Below are positions 1 through 9,027 of a stretch of DNA of 49,009 nt, in pieces. The stretch is from positions 1 through 49,009 of the forward strand of contig JAHFIJ010000005.1 of assembly GCA_023246445.1 (NCBI GenBank), read 5' to 3'. The position numbers and the translations under genes were made by a program. Numbering within the stretch: position 1 is the stretch's first letter; each line of letters begins with the position of its first letter. This DNA comes from Candidatus Woesearchaeota archaeon. Lineage in GTDB: Archaea; Nanobdellota; Nanobdellia; SCGC-AAA011-G17; JACQNH01. The notes below the pieces were generated by a model that saw only the letters and a program-made list of their open reading frames with translations, ran no database searches and was not told the DNA's origin.

Positions 1-2
1 GG

Positions 3-110
3 ACAGAAAAAGGTGCAATGGTAATGGGGATCATAATGTCAGTATTAGCCACATGGAGATTAAGAGGGCTAAATACATATAGCTTACTTAGGCAAACCCT
101 AAGTAGCTAA
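3..110 (+). pseudogene. C-terminal fragment of IS66-like transposase (truncated by window edge)
   Basis: Frame 3 translates TEKGAMVMGIIMSVLATWRLRGLNTYSLLRQTLSS*, resembling the C-terminus of IS66-family transposases. Confidence 0.5.
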
Positions 111-122
111 CCAGTTACCTTC

Positions 123-524
123 CTACATTACAAATTCTACATTTTCCAGGTTTTCAAATGCACTATCTCCAGTTAAAAATTTTAAATTATTGTTCAATGA
201 AATCACATAGCCAATACAATCTGCATAAGACATTCCCAACTTCTTATGCTTAAACCGGAAGAAAGATGCTTCAATCGCTGTAGTTCTAGTAATCTCAATA
301 AAATCGATATTAAGATTATTAACAATTTTATCTACTGTTTTTCCCCCATATTTCAACAACAAGGCATAATAAACTTCAGCAAGATTCAACACTGTCGTAA
401 TAATTATTTTATCCTTAAACCTCAAATAACTTTCTCTTCCATTAATAATTTCTATAATAGCATAAGAATCAAAAAAATATTCCATATTAACCATCCTTCG
501 GCCATAATGCTTGATCAACTTCAC
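123..524 (-). CDS. PIN-domain toxin, VapC-like
   Basis: 133 aa, YFFDSYAIIEII N-terminus, MSYADCIGYV and LTGDSAFENL motifs; overlaps an AbrB-like gene. Confidence 0.75.
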   Translation of the reverse strand: MKLIKHYGRRMVNMEYFFDSYAIIEIINGRESYLRFKDKIIITTVLNLAEVYYALLLKYGGKTVDKIVNNLNIDFIEITRTTAIEASFFRFKHKKLGMSYADCIGYVISLNNNLKFLTGDSAFENLENVEFVM

Positions 525-735
525 GCATTAATTCAGCAGTCTCCATCTTTTTTCTCCTCTTTAAGATACCAAAAATATCTTTAACTCTGGTTTTTCTGCT
601 CGTTTGGATAGTTACTTCTATATCTGAACCCTCTTTAAGATCTTCTTTTTTTACAATTTCCATAGGCACAACCACCCCAAAGGAATTCCCCCATCTTTTG
701 ATTTTAGCTCTCATCTTTTCCATCAAGTTATACAA
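487..735 (-). CDS. AbrB/MazE-type antitoxin, VapB-like
   Basis: KIKRWGNSFGVVVPMEIVKKEDLKEGSDIEVTI swapped-hairpin motif; overlaps the PIN gene. Confidence 0.8.
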   Translation of the reverse strand: MYNLMEKMRAKIKRWGNSFGVVVPMEIVKKEDLKEGSDIEVTIQTSRKTRVKDIFGILKRRKKMETAELMREVDQALWPKDG

Positions 736-988
736 GTATAACTTATATTTAAAACTTATTGTTTTAACTTAAGGTATCAAGGTTATTAATTAAATCTTCA
801 CTCTAAGACAAAAACTGTAAACTTTCTAATATCCCAAAAATAAATAACAGAAACAAGGCTCATTTTTGAAAATTCTTCAGAAAAAATAGATAAAATTACA
901 TATAAGTTTTGATTATAGTCCTCTCTAATTACAAACATAAAAATTTTGGATAACTTTAAAAACAATTTTTACAGCATTAATTTAGCAA

Positions 989-1077
989 GGATCTGTAGCT
1001 CAGCTTGGATAGAGCACCAGCCTTCTATATTATGAGGAGACAGCTGGGGGTCGGGGGTTCAAATCCCCCCAGATCCG
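989..1077 (+). tRNA. tRNA-Arg(TCT) with a 14-nt intron (1028-1041) at position 37/38
   Basis: Acceptor GGATCTG/CAGATCC, D-arm, anticodon stem CCAGC/GCTGG, T-arm GGGGGTTCAAATCCCCC; loop CTTCTA[TATTATGAGGAGAC]A. Confidence 0.85.
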
Positions 1078-1299
1078 TTTCTTGGATAAATAGTTAATAT
1101 TTTAAGATATTCTAACCAAGAAATCTCATTCCTTTAGGTCTGAATTGGCAAAGCCAATATCCCCAGCGTGGGAGATGAATTGCGTATTTTTGACAAAAAT
1201 TCGTAAATATTATGACTTTTCTGTAAATATTACAGAAATATTGTAAAAACTAAGAGGTTACTAAACCGTGAAAAGAAAAGATTAAATATTAGTTGTGTT

Positions 1300-1515
1300 T
1301 CTTAAAATAGGTTTATTTACTTACAAGGCTGAAAGTGCTGGTAAGTAAATAATAAAAAACAATACGACAGGAACTGTCGGAATTCAAGCTTGTGGAGATA
1401 CCACTGACGGCGGAACTAGAAACTAGATTTACGAGTTATGTATCAATGAAGCAAGAAACTCAAGAGCGTCTTTCATCAGACGCTCAGGCCATCTTTAGGT
1501 CTGAGTAGTTCACAC
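1300..1515 (+). pseudogene. Degenerate 3' end of an IS200/IS605-type TnpB gene with right-end hairpin
   Basis: Frameshifted peptides TTGTVGIQACGDTTDGG and VEIPLTAELETRFTSYVSMKQETQERLSSDAQAIFRSE*; perfect hairpin GAGCGTCT-ttcatc-AGACGCTC followed by TTTAGGTCTGAGTAGTTCAC. Confidence 0.55.
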
Positions 1516-1541
1516 TAAGCCTTTCATAAAATCATTTATCT

Positions 1542-1613
1542 GCGCCATTAGCCAAGCGGTAAGGCAATCGCCTGCAGAGCGATCATGCGGGGGTTCGAAT
1601 CCCTCATGGCGCT
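1542..1613 (+). tRNA. tRNA-Cys(GCA)
   Basis: Acceptor GCGCCAT/ATGGCGC, anticodon loop CTGCAGA, GGGTTCGAATCCC T-arm, U73. Confidence 0.9.
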
Positions 1614-1622
1614 AATCTAAAA

Positions 1623-2240
1623 ATGAAAGAATATCCACCTAAAAAACCTAAAAAGAAAGATTATCGAGTTTATCATTTAGGGAATACTATTTTATCCACG
1701 ATCTCTTCATACATGCAACAAAAAGACAAGGGATCTAAAGAGAAAGGATTTATTGAAATCCATCTTGGATCAACAAAGATTAGTATTTTAATTCAAAAAG
1801 CATGTGAAGTTAAAGCCATTAATTTAGAAGAAAAATTAAAAGAACAAGAAAAATCAAAAACAACATTAGAGGAAATTGCTTTAAATGAAAAGAATATAAC
1901 TGAATTCCCTTACAACCCAGAAGATCATTATATTAATGACAAATACAAAATAACAGAAATATATCCAATAACCAACAATCAAAGAGATTTAGATCAGTCA
2001 AGTGGTGCCTCAGTAAGATATGTTTCTCCATCACAATTACCCTCAGGCTATGGATGGAAAGCTTTAGGCATGTATGATCCTTCAACGCACACAATATATA
2101 TTGCAGATAATCTACCGCCCGATATAGAAAGATTTGTATATCACCATGAAGTTGCCCACGCAAAAGGAATCAGAAACGAATCCCAAGCAGATGCTTATGC
2201 ATCTTCTGTTGTAGGTTATAATATAAGAAACGCTGCTTAA
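1623..2240 (+). CDS. Putative zinc metallopeptidase-like protein
   Basis: 205 aa with HHEVAHAKG (HExxH) and downstream acidic ESQADAYASS. Confidence 0.5.
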   Translation: MKEYPPKKPKKKDYRVYHLGNTILSTISSYMQQKDKGSKEKGFIEIHLGSTKISILIQKACEVKAINLEEKLKEQEKSKTTLEEIALNEKNITEFPYNPEDHYINDKYKITEIYPITNNQRDLDQSSGASVRYVSPSQLPSGYGWKALGMYDPSTHTIYIADNLPPDIERFVYHHEVAHAKGIRNESQADAYASSVVGYNIRNAA

Positions 2241-2248
2241 AAGAAAAC

Positions 2249-3844
2249 TCATTTATTTAAAGATTGCAAATAATCGTTTCTATACTTTTCAGGATTCTTC
2301 TTAATAGTCTTTTCTAACTCAATAAGTTCATCTCGGGTTACAAATCCATCTTTATTCCCCGAATCATCTGCATCAGTCAATATTTTTTCAACCGCCTTTC
2401 TTTCAAGATTTTGAACATCTCCGGTAAATAAAGCATCATTTCCAATTTTTTCTAATTTCATATCCCCTTTTAAATAAAAACCTGCTAAATCAGTAACTTT
2501 CCTGTCCGCAACTATCTTATCTCCCCGATTTAAATTAGATGTTGAGGGAACTCTAATTTTTCCAGCACTTTCTCTCCCAATATTCACACTACTCTGAAAT
2601 CCACTTTCGACTCTGCTCTGAGACACAGTTGTTGCTGATTCTTGTTTATTAGAAGGTTTGTAGCTTTCACCAAGTGCTTCTGCATACACCTTTCTCATCA
2701 CTTCAGTATACTCCCCCCTGTCTATTATACCGTCTCCATTTTCATCGGCCAAATCCACTACTTCCTTAAACTGTTGTCCAACCTGCTCACGACTAATCAA
2801 CCCACCCTCAAGTTTATATTTAAATCCATGAGCCCCTTCTTCATTGATCTCCTCTCGGACTACTTTATGCTTACCTGCTTTCACCGCTGCTAGTTCTGTT
2901 AATTCAGCTACAAAAGGAGTAAATATATTTTTATCAGAACCAACATTTTTAATCTTCCTATAATCCTCTTTATTTAACTTCTCAGCCGCTTCTTGAATCG
3001 ATTCAACCCTTTTAACTTTTTTTAGTTTCAACTTATCCGCCCTATTTCTTAAACCAGATAAAGTCTCAGACGCATCAGATTTTTCTTTCTTTAAATCCAT
3101 AGATACAACTTCACCTTCTTTTGTAATAACATTTTCTTTACCAATTTTAGCATCATCGTTAACTCCAACAATCGTCATTTTATCTTTATTATCCATCTCT
3201 ACTGAAAAACCACCTTGCATTTTATTTTGTTTTATAGCTAAATCCAAATCCTCAGCATATACACCCCCCGCAACAATGATTAATGGAACAGCTTCAAACC
3301 TAGCAAATACAACCCCTTTATTAGGATCATCTTTTTTAAGTATTTTATTAAAATTTTTTAGGTAATTAGGATTACTATTTCTCAACTGCTCATAAGAAGC
3401 TTCAACATTATTAGAAAGAATTGTCATTTCCAATGAATCAAACTGCCCACCTTTATGACGACTAAATGAAATCAATTGCCCTTGTATTAAAGGGATATTA
3501 ATCTCTTTTTCTTCCCCCTTTTCTGAAAATTTAACAACTGCAAAATTTTTATCATTCTTAGAAACAAGACTAAAGCCGGTAATTATTGGTTCCTGAAATG
3601 AAGTTTTAGCAAATAGCTCTTCTGAATCAATTTTAATTTTACTACCTCCAACAAGAATAATAACCTTCTTACCATCATTATTTAAAGAATATTCAATATC
3701 CTTATTTCCCTTATCAGATAGTAATTTACCATCTTTAAAATCAAAAGAAACACGTTTTTCTTCTTGAGAAATAACAAAAACACTAAATAAAAGCAGGATT
3801 ATTACCCACATAATTAAAATTACAATTCTTCCTCTCTTTTTCAT
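2249..3844 (-). CDS. Membrane-anchored/secreted protein with EF-hand-like calcium-binding loops
   Basis: N-terminal hydrophobic segment; loops DENGDGIIDRGEY and DADDSGNKDGFVTRDEL. Confidence 0.65.
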   Translation of the reverse strand: MKKRGRIVILIMWVIILLLFSVFVISQEEKRVSFDFKDGKLLSDKGNKDIEYSLNNDGKKVIILVGGSKIKIDSEELFAKTSFQEPIITGFSLVSKNDKNFAVVKFSEKGEEKEINIPLIQGQLISFSRHKGGQFDSLEMTILSNNVEASYEQLRNSNPNYLKNFNKILKKDDPNKGVVFARFEAVPLIIVAGGVYAEDLDLAIKQNKMQGGFSVEMDNKDKMTIVGVNDDAKIGKENVITKEGEVVSMDLKKEKSDASETLSGLRNRADKLKLKKVKRVESIQEAAEKLNKEDYRKIKNVGSDKNIFTPFVAELTELAAVKAGKHKVVREEINEEGAHGFKYKLEGGLISREQVGQQFKEVVDLADENGDGIIDRGEYTEVMRKVYAEALGESYKPSNKQESATTVSQSRVESGFQSSVNIGRESAGKIRVPSTSNLNRGDKIVADRKVTDLAGFYLKGDMKLEKIGNDALFTGDVQNLERKAVEKILTDADDSGNKDGFVTRDELIELEKTIKKNPEKYRNDYLQSLNK

Positions 3845-4003
3845 AAATTTTATTAGTTGATACTATATTTAAATATTTCTTTATCCCAAATTTAATGTTG
3901 AGTCCTGATATTTTTTCGTTTTTTCATTTGAACATCACACCTATCAGACATTCAGGTCTTAACTTAAAGAAAAAATTAAAAAAAGAAATAAAAACCTAGA
4001 AAC

Positions 4004-5725
4004 TTAAAATGCTCTAGGTTGTGGCTTTCTGAAGAACAATATCTTAATCAAGATTATAGCAATTACTACCAGGATTATATCTACTATAACCCATATTGCT
4101 GTGCTGTTCCTGCTAAAAAAGTCACTTGCATTGCCAGTTGTTGCTTCACTAGCCTCCACATTAACATTTACTGCCTGGCTGTTTAATACTAAATCTCCAG
4201 CTTTAACCTCTACAACAGCTGAATTCTGCCCGACAATTGCACCACTCTTGGCAGCTAAATTAAATACAACACTTGAGCTTGCACCAGGATCTAATGTTAC
4301 TGTCTTGCTTGCAACACTTGTAGCCCAATCAGCATCAACATCAACTGTAAATGTTGCCTTCTCGCTTCCGCTATTAACAACATTAACGCCTAAGTTTGCA
4401 TTTCCGCCATACTTAACATTTAAGCTGCTTGTTGCCAAACTTAACGTTGCTGATGGTTTATTTCCAGTTACTATTGGAGTTGCACCTTTCTTCTCACATG
4501 TAGAAGTCAATACAACAACAGTATTATCAGTTAATTTGCTTTGATCATAGTAGGTTCTTATTTCAATTGGATAGGTTCCAACCTCTAAATTTGCTCCAAT
4601 TGGAATATTGAACACACTGCTGTCCCCATCATCCTGATCTAATTGTATATCCGTCAATTTTTGATTGAAATTAAACTTAGGTGCATCAACTTCAATTGCT
4701 ACCTCATCCTCATCAGACTTGCCAATATTTACATAACTTACAACTAATCTGGCATTAACTGACTCACAACCAACCTTTTCAGGGCTCAGAGTTAGGGATT
4801 TAATTGCTATTTCATGGCTTTCTCTTTCTACCTTAAATCTTATTATTGCCTTCTCACCATGTTTAGCACCAAGTTCATCCTTTCCACTTAAAGTAATTTG
4901 AACATTAAATGTCCCATCATTAGTGTCTTCATCAAGATCAAACTCAAAGGCATTATTCTCCTTATCATCAGAGCTTATATCTCCTAAATCTTCATCTTCA
5001 TCTATGTCTAGATCATTATCCAAACTCTTAATTTTAAATTCAACATCTTCCATATCTACATTAGAACTGGCACTGTATTCATTTTCAACCTCAAACTCAA
5101 CTCTTACATTTTCGCCAGGCTTAACATTCTCAACTTCATCATTATCTTCATCTGCTGTCTGTGTTTTTCCACTTATTCTCCATTTAACAGATTTAATTGT
5201 TAATTGATTCTTTCTCTGCATATTCAGATCAACTTCAGTAGCTGTTATTACCTTAGTGCTACCAGAGCTCTCAGTTGCATTCAGCTTAAAACTTCCAACC
5301 TTAAATGCACTTGCTATCAAGTTAGAATTAATAGCATCTAAGCTCTTAGGCCCCTTAGCCCTTATTGTTAAAACTGCAGTTGTATTAGAATTTGCAGCTA
5401 CACTTACAGAAGTTGATGCACTTTCAATTCCAACAGTGTTTAATGCTATATCAGAACCAAAAGCTGAAACAGCTGTAACACTTTCTATACCAAAATTTGA
5501 AAAAGTAACTGCTGTTGCTTGATCATTTACTAACTTTAATGTTACTGTTCCTGTTAAATTAACTGTTCTTGAACCTTCGCTATCATGATTTGGATTACTA
5601 ACAACCCCACTTGCATCACCCATAGTCATGCTTGTTCCAACAAACTCTATGCTTGGAGTAGCACTGACACTGGTTGCTAACAAAACTAAAACAAACAAAC
5701 TCAATATTATCAATTTATTATTCAT
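4004..5725 (-). CDS. Putative S-layer/surface protein with C-terminal TM helix
   Basis: 573 aa; signal peptide, beta-sandwich-like Ig/CARDB/NEW3-style repeats, C-terminal IWVIVDIILVVIAIILIKILFF + RKPQPR. Confidence 0.65.
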   Translation of the reverse strand: MNNKLIILSLFVLVLLATSVSATPSIEFVGTSMTMGDASGVVSNPNHDSEGSRTVNLTGTVTLKLVNDQATAVTFSNFGIESVTAVSAFGSDIALNTVGIESASTSVSVAANSNTTAVLTIRAKGPKSLDAINSNLIASAFKVGSFKLNATESSGSTKVITATEVDLNMQRKNQLTIKSVKWRISGKTQTADEDNDEVENVKPGENVRVEFEVENEYSASSNVDMEDVEFKIKSLDNDLDIDEDEDLGDISSDDKENNAFEFDLDEDTNDGTFNVQITLSGKDELGAKHGEKAIIRFKVERESHEIAIKSLTLSPEKVGCESVNARLVVSYVNIGKSDEDEVAIEVDAPKFNFNQKLTDIQLDQDDGDSSVFNIPIGANLEVGTYPIEIRTYYDQSKLTDNTVVVLTSTCEKKGATPIVTGNKPSATLSLATSSLNVKYGGNANLGVNVVNSGSEKATFTVDVDADWATSVASKTVTLDPGASSSVVFNLAAKSGAIVGQNSAVVEVKAGDLVLNSQAVNVNVEASEATTGNASDFFSRNSTAIWVIVDIILVVIAIILIKILFFRKPQPRAF

Positions 5726-5779
5726 TTTTTAATCCCCCAACACCTCTTCAGATTACCATTGTAGAGTTGTAACCCATAT

Positions 5780-7345
5780 TTAAACCTTTCTGTTAATTAA
5801 CTCTAATAATAGTAATAATATTAAAACAAGAATTATCACAATGCCAACAATCAAATTATAGTTAATTTCTGTTTTTTCAATCTTATCTATATTAACATTA
5901 AACAAGACACTATCTAAGCTTCCTTCATTTAATTCTATAAATCCATTAAATCTGCCATTAACCTCATCTCTAACCTTAATATAGAAATAAACTGTCTTGC
6001 TTTCTCCTGCTTTCAATTGTATTAAATTATCTCCAGAAATCAAATCCCCAAAACTTTCTATTCCATTAAGATCAAGCCTTATAGCTTTACTATTCCCTTC
6101 ATTCTTTAAATTCAAAACTAAACTAAAACTGCTTCCAGGATTAACATTAATATTATTTTCAACTAAATTGCTTTTAATACCTTTAACAACTTCAGATTCT
6201 ATTTTTTTAATTTCCTTATCACAAATTACTCCAAAATTCTTGCTTGTTTTTTTGCTTGAGCCATCAAACACAACCTCTCCATCTAATATGTAACTGCCAG
6301 GCTTAGCATCTTTTGGTATTTTAACATCAAAGCTTACAACTGCCTCATTTTTAGGATCTTTCTCTTCCTTATCAGCATCTCTTAATCTTATTTGATTTGA
6401 TACTTCACTTATGCTTAGAATATTATTATAAATCTTAACGCTTGCATCTTGATCCTTTTTCCCTATATTCTCAACATCTATCTTAACACCTATTACTTGC
6501 CCACACTCAACTATATCCGGGGTTATGCTCATCTTATCAATAATAACATCGCTTGATCTCCTATCTAAATCTATTTTAACAAAATCCTGTTGGCAGTTTA
6601 AAGTCTCTCTATCTGGATCCTCAAAAGCCTTGACAAATAATATATATTCATCCTCTTCATCAATTTCAGTTGTAGGAATCTTAACAGTAAACTCAAACTC
6701 CTCTCTTGTTCCATCTCTTATCTCTTTTACTTCACTTCTTGCTCTTGCAATATCATCATTCTCATCCACATTAAATAATATTGCCTCAACCTGCGTGTCT
6801 AAATCCTTATTTCCTGTATTTTTCACTTTTGCTTTTACCTTAATCTCTTCTCCAGGATTAAAATCATCATTGCTGTCCGGATCTTCTATACTTAACGCTA
6901 AACTCCCCTTAACTCCGCTGTCGCATTTATCCAACCTTGTTGCATTTAATTTCCTGTCATCTATTTTTAGGATATATGCTTGCGTTAAGGAATCAGTTGA
7001 AACTGCACTATTAGTAAAAACAAAGCTTCCTTTATAATCTCCTAAATCTATTTTTTCAGGGATATTAATCTTAAATGTAAATTCCTTTTGTTCATTCGGA
7101 TTAAGATTTATATCACTAAAGCTTCCGGGGCTTATAATACCGTTATTATTGCTTAAGTCTGTTCCACTTACTTTTAAAGTTAAAGCGTTATTATTTGGAT
7201 TATTTATATTTGCAGTAATCTTGGCTTCTTCACTTCTAAAAGCAGTATCAGCATTAAAATTAGTTATTGTAAAACTAGCAGCACTGGCTGATAAACTAAA
7301 TAAAATACTTAAAAAGAATATTAAAGCTGTAAATCTTATTTTCAT
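5780..7345 (-). CDS. Putative S-layer/surface protein, tandem relative of the neighbouring gene
   Basis: 521 aa; signal peptide, CARDB/NEW3-like repeats, C-terminal TM + NRKV. Confidence 0.65.
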   Translation of the reverse strand: MKIRFTALIFFLSILFSLSASAASFTITNFNADTAFRSEEAKITANINNPNNNALTLKVSGTDLSNNNGIISPGSFSDINLNPNEQKEFTFKINIPEKIDLGDYKGSFVFTNSAVSTDSLTQAYILKIDDRKLNATRLDKCDSGVKGSLALSIEDPDSNDDFNPGEEIKVKAKVKNTGNKDLDTQVEAILFNVDENDDIARARSEVKEIRDGTREEFEFTVKIPTTEIDEEDEYILFVKAFEDPDRETLNCQQDFVKIDLDRRSSDVIIDKMSITPDIVECGQVIGVKIDVENIGKKDQDASVKIYNNILSISEVSNQIRLRDADKEEKDPKNEAVVSFDVKIPKDAKPGSYILDGEVVFDGSSKKTSKNFGVICDKEIKKIESEVVKGIKSNLVENNINVNPGSSFSLVLNLKNEGNSKAIRLDLNGIESFGDLISGDNLIQLKAGESKTVYFYIKVRDEVNGRFNGFIELNEGSLDSVLFNVNIDKIEKTEINYNLIVGIVIILVLILLLLLELINRKV

Positions 7346-7494
7346 AGTATTTTTCCCTGCTTAGATCTCTTAAATATAACAACTTTCAAGTAGTATCTCC
7401 CTATTTAAAACTTTCGGAACTATGAGCTGTAAAGTTAAAGAGAGCTAAAATGACTAAAAGAAAGTTTTATAAATATTAGATTTATGGTTAAAAT

Positions 7495-7578
7495 ATGAAA
7501 AGCATATTATCCGAAATTAGAATAGGAAATGTTTTCTCTAATGATAATTCTAATAATAACAATAATTTGGATTGCTAA
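7495..7578 (+). CDS. Possible 27-aa microprotein
   Basis: MKSILSEIRIGNVFSNDNSNNNNLDC*-type ORF with TATA-like tttataaatatt about 25-30 nt upstream; not in the ORF track. Confidence 0.25.
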   Translation: MKSILSEIRIGNVFSNDNSNNNNNLDC

Positions 7579-7632
7579 GTATCCCTTCATTGTTTTTTCT
7601 TAGCGAATTTATTTAAATTTACTATTAAACAA

Positions 7633-8931
7633 ATGGAAAGAACAAAAATAAACGGATTGAAAGAGAAGATCGGGAAGAAAGTCCTAATTAAAGGTTTCAT
7701 TCATGAAATAAGAGACCAAAGTAAAGTCAAATTTATTCTTATAAGAGATAATTCTGGAATAATTCAAACTGTAACAACTTCAGATAAAAAAGAGATATTT
7801 GAGAGTATAGCAAAGATATCTAAGGAGTCAGTTATATCTATAGAGGGTATTGTAAAATCAGAAAAACAAGCCCCATCTAGAATAGAGATTCAAGTAGAAA
7901 AATATGAGATATTGTCTGAATCTGCTAATGATTTACCTATCTCGGTTGTAGAAAAAGGCAAACCGCCAGAATTACCAACAAGATTAGATTATAGATGGTT
8001 AGATTTAAGAAAACCTAAGAACCTTCTTATATTTAAAATTTGGACTGATATGGAAGCAGCTATGAGAGAATATTGGTTGTCTCACGGATTTATACAAATT
8101 TATACACCAAAATTTGTTGCTGGAGCTACAGAATCTGGAGCAGAACTTTTTTCTTTAGATTATTTTGGAAAGAAAGCGTCACTTGCTCAATCGCCACAGT
8201 TTTATAAGCAAATGGCTATGGCTTCAGGATTTGAAAGAGTATTTGAAATCGGTCCAGTTTTTAGAGCAAATAAATCCCACACTGTTAGACATGACACTGA
8301 ATTTACATCTGTTGATATTGAAGTTTCTTATATCAAGTCTCATGAAGATGTAATGAAAATTGAAGAAGAATGGATGGGTCATATATTTAAAAGAATTAAA
8401 GAAAAATACGACAAAGAAATTAAAGAAACTTTTGGTGTTGAGATTATAATTCCTAAGATACCTTTTCCAAGAATAACTATGGCTGAAGCTTTAGCTTTAC
8501 TAAAAAAGGAATATAAACATTCATGTATTGGGGATTTAGACCCTGAAGGAGAAAGACTACTTTGTGAGCATTTTAAAAAGATTCATGGAAGTGAATTTGT
8601 TTTTGTAAAAGATTGGCCCATTGAAGTAAGACCATTTTATCACATGAGGGAGAACGGACTTTCAAAAAGTTATGACTTATTATGGAAAGGAATGGAAATT
8701 ACCACTGGAGCACAAAGAGAACACCGATATGAAATTTTAAAGGAACAAGCAAAAGAAAAGAAAGTTCCTTTAGAAGGAATTAAAGAATATCTTAAATTTT
8801 TCAGATACGGTTGTCCACCTCACGGAGGATATGCATTAAGCCCAACAAGAGTTTTAATGTTGATGTTGGGTATTAAGAATGTAAGAGAAGTAACATTCCT
8901 GCCAAGAGATAATGAGAGATTAAATCCATAA
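7633..8931 (+). CDS. aspS: Aspartyl-tRNA synthetase (archaeal/eukaryotic-type, class II)
   Basis: OB-fold N-terminus, LPTRLDYRWLDLRKP, FRANKSHTVRHDTEFTSVDIE, GCPPHGGYALSPTRVLMLMLGIKNVREVTFLPRD. Confidence 0.95.
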   Translation: MERTKINGLKEKIGKKVLIKGFIHEIRDQSKVKFILIRDNSGIIQTVTTSDKKEIFESIAKISKESVISIEGIVKSEKQAPSRIEIQVEKYEILSESANDLPISVVEKGKPPELPTRLDYRWLDLRKPKNLLIFKIWTDMEAAMREYWLSHGFIQIYTPKFVAGATESGAELFSLDYFGKKASLAQSPQFYKQMAMASGFERVFEIGPVFRANKSHTVRHDTEFTSVDIEVSYIKSHEDVMKIEEEWMGHIFKRIKEKYDKEIKETFGVEIIIPKIPFPRITMAEALALLKKEYKHSCIGDLDPEGERLLCEHFKKIHGSEFVFVKDWPIEVRPFYHMRENGLSKSYDLLWKGMEITTGAQREHRYEILKEQAKEKKVPLEGIKEYLKFFRYGCPPHGGYALSPTRVLMLMLGIKNVREVTFLPRDNERLNP

Positions 8932-9027
8932 AATTATCTATAATAATTTGTTATGCTCAATAAAATTTCCGTTTCTAAAATACAAAAATGGGTTTCCTAA
9001 AAAGTAGACGGGGAAAAATCTTAGATG

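Noticed and set aside
246-584. 112-aa plus-strand ORF opposite the VapBC-like pair
   Set aside because: The minus strand encodes recognisable PIN and AbrB domains; this ORF has no motif.
4101-5522. Long plus-strand ORFs (147, 94, 88 aa) opposite the S-layer-like gene
   Set aside because: Low-complexity Ser/Leu/Thr translations that mirror the Asp/Glu/Lys-rich sense protein; antisense shadows.
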